Shown piece after piece: positions 28,056 to 36,422 of a stretch of DNA of 64,000 nucleotides. Origin of the DNA: Winogradskyella sp. (GTDB lineage Bacteria > Bacteroidota > Bacteroidia > Flavobacteriales > Flavobacteriaceae); assembly GCF_003712105.1 (NCBI RefSeq), contig NZ_RHLG01000002.1:664294-728293 (forward strand), given 5' to 3'. Both the position numbers and the translations under genes were made by a program. Each line of letters begins with the position of its first letter. Positions within the stretch are counted from its first letter, which is position 1. A model generated the notes under the pieces. It saw only the letters and a list, made by a program, of their open reading frames with translations, did not search any database and was not told the origin of the DNA.

Positions 28056-28562
28056 ATGAATTTATTAGAAAACGAATACCATCCTTATTATTTACCATAT
28101 ATCAATCTAACGGCTAACGATGATATTGTTGAAGGCTTAGAATATAATTTGAAGCATGTTGTTGAATTTTATAATTCAATTCCAGCTCATAAGTTAGATT
28201 ATGCTTATGCTGAAGGCAAATGGACTATTAAAGATATTTTGCTGCATTGTATTGACGCTGAACGTATTTTCGCCTATCGCGCTTTGCGAATTTCAAGGCA
28301 AGACAAAACCAATTTGGCTGGTTTTGAACAAAATGGTTATGTTGAAGCAGGTAAAGCTTCTGATAGAAGTTTAGAGAGGTTGTTAGAAGAATTCACAACT
28401 ACGAGAAAAGCAAACATATCATTATTCCAGTCATTTTCGGATAAACAAATGCAGTCAATTGGAACGGCGAGTAATTCTAATGTGTCAGTTAGGGCATTAG
28501 GCTATATTATCACGGGCCATGAGAATCATCATATTAATGTCATAAAAGAGCGATATCTTTAG
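28056..28562 (+). CDS. DinB family metal-binding protein
   Basis: A 168-aa four-helix protein of the DinB/YfiT superfamily. The metal-binding histidine triad is visible: H64 in DILLHCIDAERIFAYRALR, and H155/H159 in GHENHHINVI. Family members include thiol transferases using bacillithiol or mycothiol; the presence of bshA in the same window makes a bacillithiol-dependent role conceivable, but this is inference. It starts just after the Lrp terminator and is convergent with uvrA (6 bp between stops). Confidence 0.85.
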   Translation: MNLLENEYHPYYLPYINLTANDDIVEGLEYNLKHVVEFYNSIPAHKLDYAYAEGKWTIKDILLHCIDAERIFAYRALRISRQDKTNLAGFEQNGYVEAGKASDRSLERLLEEFTTTRKANISLFQSFSDKQMQSIGTASNSNVSVRALGYIITGHENHHINVIKERYL

Positions 28563-28568
28563 AAAAGA

Positions 28569-31358
28569 TTACAGCTTATCTTTTAAGTATTTTCCAGTAA
28601 TAGAATTATTATTGGCTACAATAGCTTCTGGTGTACCACTTGCCATTAAGGTTCCACCATTTTTTCCGCCTTCTGGTCCAAGATCAATAATATGATCTGC
28701 ACATTTAATTAAATCAATATTATGCTCTATAACTATTATAGAATGGCCAATTTCAATTAAAGATTGAAACGATTTCAACAGTTTTTTGATATCGTGAAAA
28801 TGTAGTCCTGTTGTAGGTTCATCAAATATAAACAAGGTCTTTTCACCTTTGGAACCTTTTCCTAAAAATGACGCAAGCTTAATACGTTGTGCTTCACCAC
28901 CTGAAAGCGTAGAAGAGGATTGGCCAAGTGTTACGTATCCTAATCCAACATCCTTTAAAGGCTGAAGTTTCTTTTCGATTTTGGTTTGTTTATGATCCGC
29001 AAAGAAATCAACGGCATTATCAATAGTCATATTCAAAATATCATCAATAGACTTATTTTCAAACTTTACTTCTAAAACTTCTTTCTTAAATCGTTTGCCA
29101 TTACAAGTATCGCAGGTGAGATGAACATCTGCCATAAACTGCATTTCTATTGTTACTTCGCCTTCGCCTTTACAGGTTTCACAACGTCCACCATCAACAT
29201 TAAAACTAAAGTGTTTTGCTTGATAGTTTCTTATTTTGCTGAGTTTTTGGGACGAAAACAATGCTCTAATATCATCATAAGCTTTAATATAAGTCACAGG
29301 GTTTGAGCGTGACGATCGACCAATAGGATTTTGATCTACAAACTCAACATTCTCAATAGATTGGAAATTGCCTTTGAGCTCGGTAAACTGTCCAGGCTTG
29401 TCCCCAAATCCCGTGAGCTTCTTTTGTATGGCTGGATAAAGTAGCTTTTTAATAAGCGTACTTTTTCCACTTCCTGATACTCCCGTAACCACCGTAAGCA
29501 TATTAAGTGGTAATTTTACATCTATGTTTTTTAGATTGTGCTCTCTGGCTCCGACAACTTCAACATAATACTTAGATGTTCGTCGTTTTTCTGGTAATTC
29601 TATTTCCAAATTACCATTAAGATATCCTGCGGTAAGTGTACTGGAAACTAAAATATCGTTATAGGTTCCTGTAGCAACAATTTCACCTCCAAAAGTTCCT
29701 GCTTCAGGGCCAATATCTATAATCTCATCAGCAGCTTTCATGATATCTTCATCATGTTCTACTACTATGACTGTATTGCCCAGATCTCTTAATGACTTTA
29801 GTACATTAATTAGTCGCTCTGTATCTTTTGGATGTAGACCTATACTTGGTTCATCTAAGATATACATTGAACCTACCAAACTACTACCTAATGATGTCGC
29901 TAAATTAATCCGTTGACTTTCACCACCAGATAATGTATTTGACCTTCTATTTAAGGTTAGGTAGTCAAGTCCCACATTAGATAAGAACTCTAATCTTGTG
30001 TTGATTTCTTTTAATAAGCGCTTTGCAATTTTAGTATCATGATCACTTAATTCGAGATTATTAAAGAAATCTGACAATTCATTTAAAGGTAGGTCTACTA
30101 AATCTGTTATGGTTTTACCATTGAGTTTTACATATCCGGCTTCTTTTCGTAGACGTTTACCCTTACATACATTACATTTGGTTTTACCACGATAGCGTGA
30201 TAGCATTACGCGATTTTGAATTTTGTAAGCTTTAGACTCAAGCTCAGCAAAAAAACTATCCAAACCATCGAAATATTCATTCCCGGACCATATTAAGGCT
30301 TTGTGCTCCTCAGAGAGTTCAAAATAAGGTTTGTGAACCGGAAAATCGAATTTGTGTGAGTTATTCACAAGTTGATCTCTATACCAGCTCATGCTTTCGC
30401 CGCGCCAAGGAAAAATTGCATTTTCATAGATCGATAGTGAAGTATTTGGTATTACTAAATCTGAATCTATCCCAATAATATCTCCATAACCTTCACATTT
30501 AGGGCATGCGCCATAAGGATTGTTAAAACTGAAAAGATGTGCGTTGGGTTCGAGAAAACTCATATCATCAAGTTCAAACTTATTATTGAATACCTTATGT
30601 TTTTTATCGTCTAATGACTCAATAATACAAGAACCAACACCTTCAAAAAAAGCAGTTTCGATAGCATCGGCCAGCCTATTAAAAAAGTCTTCATCAGTTT
30701 TGGTTATAATTCTATCAACAACCAAATACACTTTTTTGCCTTTGTCATAATTGACCTCTAAAGCATCGTCAATTCTTAATACATTATCATCTACTTTAAT
30801 TCTCGAATATCCTTGCTGAAGCAGTGTTTGAAGCTTATTTTCTAGTGTTCTATCTTCTTCTAAAATAATAGGTGATAGTAATAATAATTTAGAACGGTCA
30901 TCAAATGTTTTAATATAATCTATAACATCTGTTGTTCTGTGTTTTTTTACTAATTCACCAGAAATAGGAGAGTAGGTCTTGCCAATTCTTGCAAATAAAA
31001 GTTTAAGATAATCGTAAATCTCTGTTGTAGTACCAACAGTAGATCTAGGGTTTGTAGAATTTACTTTTTGTTCAATAGCTATTGCAGGTGCAATACCTTT
31101 TATATAATCTACTTTTGGTTTATTAAGCCGCCCTAAAAACTGACGCGCATAACTACTTAAGCTCTCTACATAGCGCCTTTGTCCTTCTGCATAAAGCGTG
31201 TCGAATGCTAGGCTCGATTTACCCGAACCTGATAGCCCAGTAATAACCACTAATTTATTTCTTGGGATAACTACATCAACATCTTTAAGGTTGTGCAGCT
31301 TAGCACCTTTTATGATGATATTTTCTTTAGGATTGACTTCTAAATCGGTGGTTTGCAT
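28569..31358 (-). CDS. uvrA: Excinuclease ABC subunit A
   Basis: Damage-recognition ATPase of nucleotide excision repair. The 929-aa protein has two ABC modules: Walker A1 GLSGSGKSS (41-49), signature TLSGGESQRINLA and Walker B YILDEPSIGLH; Walker A2 GVSGSGKST, signature TLSGGEAQRIKLA and LFIFDEPTTGLH. Zinc-finger cysteines are at CPKCEGYGD, CNVCKGKRL, and CETCKGEGEV...CDTCNGKRF. It is intact and of typical length. A TATCTTTG -7 element precedes the gene. Confidence 0.96.
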   Translation of the reverse strand: MQTTDLEVNPKENIIIKGAKLHNLKDVDVVIPRNKLVVITGLSGSGKSSLAFDTLYAEGQRRYVESLSSYARQFLGRLNKPKVDYIKGIAPAIAIEQKVNSTNPRSTVGTTTEIYDYLKLLFARIGKTYSPISGELVKKHRTTDVIDYIKTFDDRSKLLLLSPIILEEDRTLENKLQTLLQQGYSRIKVDDNVLRIDDALEVNYDKGKKVYLVVDRIITKTDEDFFNRLADAIETAFFEGVGSCIIESLDDKKHKVFNNKFELDDMSFLEPNAHLFSFNNPYGACPKCEGYGDIIGIDSDLVIPNTSLSIYENAIFPWRGESMSWYRDQLVNNSHKFDFPVHKPYFELSEEHKALIWSGNEYFDGLDSFFAELESKAYKIQNRVMLSRYRGKTKCNVCKGKRLRKEAGYVKLNGKTITDLVDLPLNELSDFFNNLELSDHDTKIAKRLLKEINTRLEFLSNVGLDYLTLNRRSNTLSGGESQRINLATSLGSSLVGSMYILDEPSIGLHPKDTERLINVLKSLRDLGNTVIVVEHDEDIMKAADEIIDIGPEAGTFGGEIVATGTYNDILVSSTLTAGYLNGNLEIELPEKRRTSKYYVEVVGAREHNLKNIDVKLPLNMLTVVTGVSGSGKSTLIKKLLYPAIQKKLTGFGDKPGQFTELKGNFQSIENVEFVDQNPIGRSSRSNPVTYIKAYDDIRALFSSQKLSKIRNYQAKHFSFNVDGGRCETCKGEGEVTIEMQFMADVHLTCDTCNGKRFKKEVLEVKFENKSIDDILNMTIDNAVDFFADHKQTKIEKKLQPLKDVGLGYVTLGQSSSTLSGGEAQRIKLASFLGKGSKGEKTLFIFDEPTTGLHFHDIKKLLKSFQSLIEIGHSIIVIEHNIDLIKCADHIIDLGPEGGKNGGTLMASGTPEAIVANNNSITGKYLKDKL

Positions 31359-31381
31359 TTAATTTTGGCTAAAAAGTTTTG

Positions 31382-31389
31382 CAAAGATA
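31382..31389 (-). promoter_or_regulatory. Putative uvrA promoter, -7 TATCTTTG
   Basis: Minus-strand exact TAnnTTTG match 23 bp before the uvrA start. I find no LexA-like palindrome beside it. Confidence 0.5.
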
Positions 31390-31594
31390 CCACAAGAATT
31401 TCATAGCTAAAAGTGAATATATATCAGATTAAATGTTAAAATTTAAGGTGAAATTTTGTTTTTTCGGAATGATTCTTGTTTATTTGATACTTAATTATTC
31501 AATAAAAAGCAACTGCGTATAGCATAATATTACTTTAAGAAAAGCTAGAAACCCCGAAAGTAAGGCATTGTCTTTACTACTTAAAGTACTTATT

Positions 31595-32179
31595 ATGAAG
31601 AAGATACTCATTCAAGACGCAGTGTTGGTCAAAAATTATCTTAATGGAGATGAGAGTGCATTATCAGTATTGATAAATAGGCACAAGCAAAAAATTTACA
31701 GTTTTATCTATTCAAAAGTTTTTGATAGAGATATAACGGAAGATGTATTTCAGGATACATTTATCAAGGTTATTAAAACGTTGAAACTAGGAAAGTATAA
31801 TGAAGAAGGCAAGTTTTTACCTTGGGTAATGCGTATTGCTCATAACTTAGTAATTGACCATTTTAGAAGAAATAGCAGAATGCCAAAATTTGATAATGCT
31901 GGAGAGTTTAGCATATTTTCCGTGCTAAGTGACTCCGCTTTAAATGCCGAAAAGAGCATTATTAAAAACCAGGTCGAATCTGATGTAAGACGAATAATTC
32001 AGGAACTACCTGAAGACCAAAAGCAAGTATTAGTGATGCGTATGTATCAAGATATGAGTTTTAAAGAAATATCCGAACGAACTGGTGTTAGTATTAACAC
32101 GGCATTAGGAAGAATGCGTTACGCACTCATTAATTTGCGTAAAGTAATTGAGCAACATAATATCGTTTTAACAAACTAA
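31595..32179 (+). CDS. RNA polymerase sigma factor, sigma-70 family (ECF-like)
   Basis: A 194-aa protein from the ATG at 31595 (MKKILIQDAVLVKNYLNGDES); the frame opens nine codons earlier but this start matches the usual N-terminus. Region 2 is about residues 20-90 (VFQDTFIKVIKTL..., WVMRIAHNLVIDHFRR) and region 4 about 128-182 (LPEDQKQVLVMRMYQDMSFKEISERTGVSINTALGRMRYAL). Such sigma factors direct transcription of a specific regulon. No anti-sigma gene is adjacent; instead a 47-aa gene follows. Confidence 0.9.
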   Translation: MKKILIQDAVLVKNYLNGDESALSVLINRHKQKIYSFIYSKVFDRDITEDVFQDTFIKVIKTLKLGKYNEEGKFLPWVMRIAHNLVIDHFRRNSRMPKFDNAGEFSIFSVLSDSALNAEKSIIKNQVESDVRRIIQELPEDQKQVLVMRMYQDMSFKEISERTGVSINTALGRMRYALINLRKVIEQHNIVLTN

Positions 32180-32236
32180 TATAATAAAGTGTATTTTTTT
32201 GCGTTATACAGTTGTAATAAACCTAAAATAACGCTA

Positions 32237-32380
32237 ATGGCAAAAATTTACTCTGACTGTAACCCCAAAAAAATTCAGCTTAACCCAAAAAAAGAAACAG
32301 TAGATTTTCTGCTGAATTATTCTAAGGCTTTACGTGTTAATTGTTATAAAAAAATGAAGTTTGAAGCGCTTCTGAATTAG
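32237..32380 (+). CDS. Small conserved protein (47 aa) downstream of sigma factor
   Basis: A 47-aa basic protein starting MAKIYSDCNPKKIQL and ending NCYKKMKFEALLN. The frame is open from 32189 but the internal ATG gives the form I remember from related genomes (pattern KKETxDFLLNYSKAL). It has no signal peptide or membrane segment. It follows the sigma-factor gene and ends 6 bp before a terminator, so it is likely co-transcribed. Function unknown; a sigma-associated or ribosome-associated role would be guesswork. Confidence 0.65.
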   Translation: MAKIYSDCNPKKIQLNPKKETVDFLLNYSKALRVNCYKKMKFEALLN

Positions 32381-32385
32381 TTATT

Positions 32386-32416
32386 AAACCCTGATTTTTA
32401 TCAGGGTTTTATTTTT
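32386..32416 (+). terminator. Rho-independent terminator after 47-aa gene
   Basis: Stem AAACCCTGA / TCAGGGTTT (32386-32394 and 32401-32409), 6-nt loop, then T-rich tract. The tract overlaps the 3' end of the convergent nth gene. Confidence 0.85.
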
Positions 32417-33065
32417 TCTTCATATAATAATCGTCTAAAACAGATTTTCTCCCAATCGTTTTTGTGATGATGTCTTTTTCTAAATTCCACCCTCTTGCAG
32501 GAGAATATTCACGTCCATACCATATAATTTGAAGGTGTAAATCGTTCCACAAGTCTTCAGGAAATAAGCGTTTAGCATCTTTTTCTGTCTGCACAACATT
32601 TTTACCATTGGTTAAATTCCAACGATACATTAGACGATGTATATGCGTATCTACCGGAAATGCTGGAATTCCAAACGCTTGAGACATTACAACAGCAGCT
32701 GTTTTATGGCCTACAGCTGGCAAAGCTTCTAATTCTTCGTAGGTTTTAGGAACTTTTCCATTATGTTTATCTATTAGTATGTGAGATAGACCATAAATAC
32801 CTTTACTTTTCATTGGAGATAAACCTACAGGTTTTATAATCTCACGTATTTCCTCAACATTTAGTTTTACCATATCATATGGATTATCTGCTTTAGCAAA
32901 AAGTAATGGGGTTATCTGATTTACTCTTACATCTGTACTTTGCGCAGACATAAGTACAGCTATTAGCAGTGTATATGGGTCTTTATGATCTAATGGAATA
33001 GGAATTTCTGGATAAAGTCTTTTTAACGTAGAAATAACAAAATCTACCTTTTCTTGCTTGGTCAT
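32409..33065 (-). CDS. nth: Endonuclease III, iron-sulfur-cluster-less
   Basis: DNA N-glycosylase/AP lyase for oxidised pyrimidines. The 218-aa form starts at 33065 (MTKQEKVDF); the frame extends to 33107 but a -7 element between the two argues for the shorter form. The helix-hairpin-helix is LPAVGHKTA with catalytic Lys K121, and the catalytic Asp is D139 in VDTHIHR, corresponding to K120/D138 of E. coli. The C-terminal region that normally binds [4Fe-4S] through four cysteines reads YGREYSPARGWNLEKDI; there is no cysteine in the whole protein. Otherwise intact. Confidence 0.92.
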   Translation of the reverse strand: MTKQEKVDFVISTLKRLYPEIPIPLDHKDPYTLLIAVLMSAQSTDVRVNQITPLLFAKADNPYDMVKLNVEEIREIIKPVGLSPMKSKGIYGLSHILIDKHNGKVPKTYEELEALPAVGHKTAAVVMSQAFGIPAFPVDTHIHRLMYRWNLTNGKNVVQTEKDAKRLFPEDLWNDLHLQIIWYGREYSPARGWNLEKDIITKTIGRKSVLDDYYMKKK

Positions 33066-33071
33066 TGATTG

Positions 33072-33079
33072 TATTTTTG
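33072..33079 (+). promoter_or_regulatory. bcp promoter, -7 TATTTTTG
   Basis: Exact TAnnTTTG match 20 bp before the bcp start; faces the nth -7 element 6 bp away. Confidence 0.55.
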
Positions 33080-33085
33080 CAAAAA

Positions 33086-33093
33086 CAAATTTA
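33086..33093 (-). promoter_or_regulatory. nth promoter, -7 TAAATTTG
   Basis: Minus-strand exact TAnnTTTG match, 20 bp before the nth start at 33065. The predicted transcript start near 33079 excludes the longer ORF start at 33107. Confidence 0.5.
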
Positions 33094-33099
33094 AACAAT

Positions 33100-33555
33100 A
33101 TGAACACATTAAAAGCAGGTGATAAAGTACCAAATTTTACAGTTAATGATCAAGATGGAAATACGGTATCGTTATCTGATTATAAAGGAAAAAAATTAGT
33201 GGTGTTTTTCTACCCTAAAGCAAATACGCCTACGTGTACAGTTGAAGCATGTAACTTAGGTGAAAATTACAAAGCTCTTCAAGATGCTGGGTATGAGATT
33301 TTAGGTGTTAGTGCAGATTCTGAAAAGCGTCAATCTAATTTTAAAAATAAATTTGATTTTCCTTATCCATTATTGGCAGATACAGAAAAAGAAGTCATTA
33401 ATGCTTTTGGTGTTTGGGGACCTAAGAAATTCATGGGACGTGAATTTGACGGTATTCATAGAATAACATTTATTGTAAATGAAGATGGAGTAGTAGAAAG
33501 GGTTATAGATAAAGTAAAAGCAAAGATTCACTCCGATCAGATATTGAATGCATAA
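33100..33555 (+). CDS. bcp: Thioredoxin-dependent peroxiredoxin BCP
   Basis: Reduces hydroperoxides with thioredoxin-derived electrons. The 151-aa form from the ATG at 33100 (MNTLKAGDKVPNF) matches family length; the frame opens 14 codons earlier inside the nth coding region. The peroxidatic cysteine C46 and the resolving C51 lie in PTCTVEACNL, typical of atypical 2-Cys BCP proteins. The stop codon overlaps a strong terminator. Divergent from nth: two DNA- or oxidant-protection genes share a 34-bp promoter gap. Confidence 0.95.
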   Translation: MNTLKAGDKVPNFTVNDQDGNTVSLSDYKGKKLVVFFYPKANTPTCTVEACNLGENYKALQDAGYEILGVSADSEKRQSNFKNKFDFPYPLLADTEKEVINAFGVWGPKKFMGREFDGIHRITFIVNEDGVVERVIDKVKAKIHSDQILNA

Positions 33556-33588
33556 AAAAATGCGACCGAGTTGGTCGCATTTTTTTTA
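33554..33588. terminator. Bidirectional terminator after bcp
   Basis: Stem AAATGCGACC / GGTCGCATTT with 5-nt loop GAGTT, flanked by A- and T-runs; it ends bcp and the minus-strand gene at 33612. Confidence 0.9.
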
Positions 33589-33611
33589 ATTATAATTCTA
33601 TTACGTCTAGT

Positions 33612-35063
33612 TTATTTATGCATCACTTCTTCAGATTCGCAACCAAATAGACTCTTTTCTTTAATCAGTTTAGCTACACCTTCTGGTAGCATTTCTTCCC
33701 AGCCTGATTCTCCTGCAGCAATCTTAGCAAGCACCTTACGTGAGAAAATAGATAATATAGATTTTTCATAATCAGTGATATCTACTACTTTTCCATTGTA
33801 TTTAAAGAACTTGTAAAGCTCTTTCATTCTTGGGTGCACCTTAAGGTTTTCACTTGTAGTAACTGTGCCATCTTCATTTTCCATTGGGTATAAGTATACT
33901 CGTAAGTCCTTGTAGAATAGCTTACCAAAAGCTTCTAAGATACCTCCACTTAAGTGACGATAGTATTTCTCGTCAAAAATGTCTACTAAGTTATTTACAC
34001 CCATGGCTAATCCCATTCTGCTTTTAGAATATTGCGAGAAATATTCGACTAGACGATAGTATTCTTTAAAATTTGAGATTAATACAGTTTGACCTAAAGA
34101 ACATAATAGTCGTGCTCTATCCATAAAATCTTGCTCGTCAATTTCACCTTCAGCGCGCAAGTTAGATAGCGTAATTTCAAAAATTACTTGAGTCTTTTCT
34201 TTATCGACTTTATTTTCTTTTATGTACATCTCGTAAGATTTCTCAAACATGTCCATATTTACCTTAGTTACAGGTCTAAAGCTACCTCTTAAGGCTAGTA
34301 TATTTTTCTTATAGAGCACACGGGCAGGAAGTACGTTATTACCATCAGGAGCAAACATTACGGCGTCTGTCATACCATTTTTAACCAATTGTAGGCTCAT
34401 TAATCGGTTGTCGACATCCTTAAAAACAGGGCCAGAAAAATTAATCGTATCAATTTCTAGTTGGTCTTTGTCTAAGTGGTCATACAAATAGCGAAGTAAT
34501 TTCTTAGGCTCGTTATACTTGTAAAAAGCACCATAAATTAAGTTAGTTCCTAAAACACCAAGTGTCTCCTGCTGAAGTCGTGCATCATTTTCTTTAAATC
34601 TAATATGAAGTACGATCTCGTTATACTCTTGATTTGGTTGTACTTGGTATTTAATTCCTACCCAACCATGTCCCTTGTATTTTTTAGCAAAATCTATAGT
34701 CGCTACAGTATTAGCATATGTAAAGAAAATCTTATCAGGTTGTTTTTCTCTTCCAATACGTTGCTCGATAAGATTTACCTCATGATTAAGCATTTTACGA
34801 AGTCTAGCTTCAGTAACGTAGCGTTTATCATCTTCAATACCATAGATAGCATCACTAAAGTCTTTGTCATAAGCGGACATTGTTTTCGCAATGGTACCAG
34901 ATGCACCGCCAGCTCTAAAAAATTGTCTTACAGTTTCTTGACCTGCTCCAATTTCGGCAAATGTGCCATAAATATCTTTATTTAAATTAATGCGAAGTGC
35001 TTTGTCTTTTAACGATGGAATATTTTCAATTTTAATATCCCCATCATAAGTAATTTCTTCCAT
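33612..35063 (-). CDS. Conserved 483-aa protein of unknown function
   Basis: A large, apparently cytosolic protein without signal peptide or membrane segments. The start at 35063 (MEEITYDGDIKIENIPS) is preferred over 35090, because a consensus promoter predicts transcription from about 35081. Notable conserved-looking blocks are FAEIGAGQETVRQFFRAGGASGTIAKTMSAYDK (two parts of a Gly-rich N-terminal region, about 30-65), VMFAPDGNNVLPARVLYKK, and LLCSLGQTVLISNFKEYYRLVEYFSQY. I recall close relatives carrying conflicting automatic names (TonB-dependent receptor, nicotinate-nucleotide adenylyltransferase); neither fits: there is no signal peptide, barrel, or HxGH motif. Function unknown, but the gene looks intact and well expressed. 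Confidence 0.75.
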   Translation of the reverse strand: MEEITYDGDIKIENIPSLKDKALRINLNKDIYGTFAEIGAGQETVRQFFRAGGASGTIAKTMSAYDKDFSDAIYGIEDDKRYVTEARLRKMLNHEVNLIEQRIGREKQPDKIFFTYANTVATIDFAKKYKGHGWVGIKYQVQPNQEYNEIVLHIRFKENDARLQQETLGVLGTNLIYGAFYKYNEPKKLLRYLYDHLDKDQLEIDTINFSGPVFKDVDNRLMSLQLVKNGMTDAVMFAPDGNNVLPARVLYKKNILALRGSFRPVTKVNMDMFEKSYEMYIKENKVDKEKTQVIFEITLSNLRAEGEIDEQDFMDRARLLCSLGQTVLISNFKEYYRLVEYFSQYSKSRMGLAMGVNNLVDIFDEKYYRHLSGGILEAFGKLFYKDLRVYLYPMENEDGTVTTSENLKVHPRMKELYKFFKYNGKVVDITDYEKSILSIFSRKVLAKIAAGESGWEEMLPEGVAKLIKEKSLFGCESEEVMHK

Positions 35064-35087
35064 AATAGCTTGTAAATGACTTATAAG

Positions 35088-35117
35088 CAAAGGTACTATT
35101 TTAGTGAAGCAAACAAA
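35088..35117 (-). promoter_or_regulatory. Consensus promoter: TTTG-N18-TACCTTTG
   Basis: On the minus strand, TTTG (35114-35117) and TACCTTTG (35088-35095) are 18 bp apart, the best -33/-7 pair I find in the window. It drives the 483-aa gene and places its start codon at 35063. Confidence 0.7.
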
Positions 35118-35127
35118 AAAATAAGCT

Positions 35128-35135
35128 TATTTTTG
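35128..35135 (+). promoter_or_regulatory. Promoter of MBL-fold gene, -7 TATTTTTG
   Basis: Exact TAnnTTTG match 17 bp before the TTG start, implying a leader of only about 10 nt. Back-to-back with the minus-strand promoter. Confidence 0.5.
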
Positions 35136-35152
35136 TTATAAACTTAACACCT

Positions 35153-35914
35153 TTGAAAGTCACGTTTCTTGGCACTGGTACATCACAAGGGATTCCAATT
35201 ATAGGAAGCACTCATCCTGTTTGTTTAAGCAATAATCCGAAGGATAAACGCCTTAGGGTTTCTGTATTAATTGAATGGGATGATTACAGTTATGTTATTG
35301 ATTGTGGTCCAGATTTTAGGCAGCAAATGCTAAGGGCACAATGCAAAAAAGTTGATGGCATTATTTTTACTCATGAACACGCTGACCATGTCATGGGTTT
35401 GGACGATATACGGCCGTTTTTTTTTAGGCAAGGCAATATAGATATCTATGCTCATGAGCGTGTTATTAAGGCTTTAGAACGTACGTTTTCTTATATTTTT
35501 GAAACAGAAAATAAATACCCTGGCGCTCCAAGTGTAAATGAACACTATATCGATGGTAATCCTTTTGAAATTGGAGATATTGAAGTCGTTCCTGTTGAAG
35601 GATTTCATAACGCATTGCAAGTTTATGGGTATAGATTTAAAGATTTTGCATATCTCACAGATATGAAAACTGTACCTGAGCATGAACAAACTAAACTTAA
35701 AAATCTAGATGTATTAGTTGTAAACGCCTTACGAATTGAGCCACATGTCTCACATTTTAATTTAGAAGAGGCTTTAGCTTTTATAAAGAAAATTAACCCA
35801 AAGCGTGCGTATTTAACCCATATAAGTCATCTTTTAGGATTTCATGACGAGGTGCAAGAAATGCTTCCAGATAACGTTTATTTAGCATACGATAACCTTC
35901 AAATCACTATATAA
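35153..35914 (+). CDS. MBL-fold metallo-hydrolase, PhnP-like
   Basis: A 253-aa metallo-beta-lactamase-fold phosphodiesterase-type enzyme. The start codon is TTG, giving the canonical N-terminus MKVTFLGTGTSQGIP; no ATG is available there. The metal motif is H74-E-H76-A-D78-H79, followed by later ligands in VEGFHN, YLTDM and LTHISHLLGFHDE. Family members include PhnP cyclic-phosphate phosphodiesterase and RNase Z-like enzymes; the exact substrate is open. The gene is followed after 4 bp by a membrane-anchored protein gene. Confidence 0.87.
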   Translation: MKVTFLGTGTSQGIPIIGSTHPVCLSNNPKDKRLRVSVLIEWDDYSYVIDCGPDFRQQMLRAQCKKVDGIIFTHEHADHVMGLDDIRPFFFRQGNIDIYAHERVIKALERTFSYIFETENKYPGAPSVNEHYIDGNPFEIGDIEVVPVEGFHNALQVYGYRFKDFAYLTDMKTVPEHEQTKLKNLDVLVVNALRIEPHVSHFNLEEALAFIKKINPKRAYLTHISHLLGFHDEVQEMLPDNVYLAYDNLQITI

Positions 35915-35918
35915 TATT

Positions 35919-36422
35919 ATGAAGAATAGAATTTTTATGTATCTATTTATTTTTTCGGTTTTATTAATCATATTTCAATATGTGAACTCGAAAAACATAA
36001 TCGATAAGTATGAAAAAGATATTAAGACCTATAAGAGTAAGCAGCTTAAAGCGGAAGAAGACCTACGTATGATGTCTGATAAAACACAAGAGCTATCTTA
36101 TTTTACTATAGATGGTAATGAAGAAGCTTTAACTTATTTTGAAAATCAAGGTTTTAATATTGAAACCTTGCTGCCAAAGTTAAAAGATGGATTACTAGAA
36201 ATGAATGCATACAAAGGTATAGATCACCCGATAGTGCCTTATGCTTCAATGACAGAATCTAAAATTGTGATTGACTACATTCAAGTGCTCAATCATAAAT
36301 GGATACTCACCAATTTTACAGATGGTAAGCATTGGGGAGAGCTTTTTATTAATTACGAGGTAAATGAAGTCGGCGAAATTACCTATAAGCTTACGGATTA
36401 TTTCTTATATCCAATTAACTAA
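35919..36422 (+). CDS. Membrane-anchored protein of unknown function (167 aa)
   Basis: One N-terminal membrane segment (residues 6-22), a charged, probably coiled-coil stretch (about 26-58) and a compact domain (about 60-165) containing FTIDGNEEALTYFENQGFNIETLLPKL and KHWGELFINYEV. No known motif is recognised. It follows the MBL gene by 4 bp and overlaps the convergent esterase gene by 4 bp. Topology suggests a periplasmic soluble domain. Confidence 0.7.
   Translation: MKNRIFMYLFIFSVLLIIFQYVNSKNIIDKYEKDIKTYKSKQLKAEEDLRMMSDKTQELSYFTIDGNEEALTYFENQGFNIETLLPKLKDGLLEMNAYKGIDHPIVPYASMTESKIVIDYIQVLNHKWILTNFTDGKHWGELFINYEVNEVGEITYKLTDYFLYPIN

Noticed and set aside
33066..33107. Longer N-terminus of nth and an earlier start of bcp (33058)
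   Set aside because: Both extensions enter the other gene or the promoter; family N-termini begin at 33065 and 33100.
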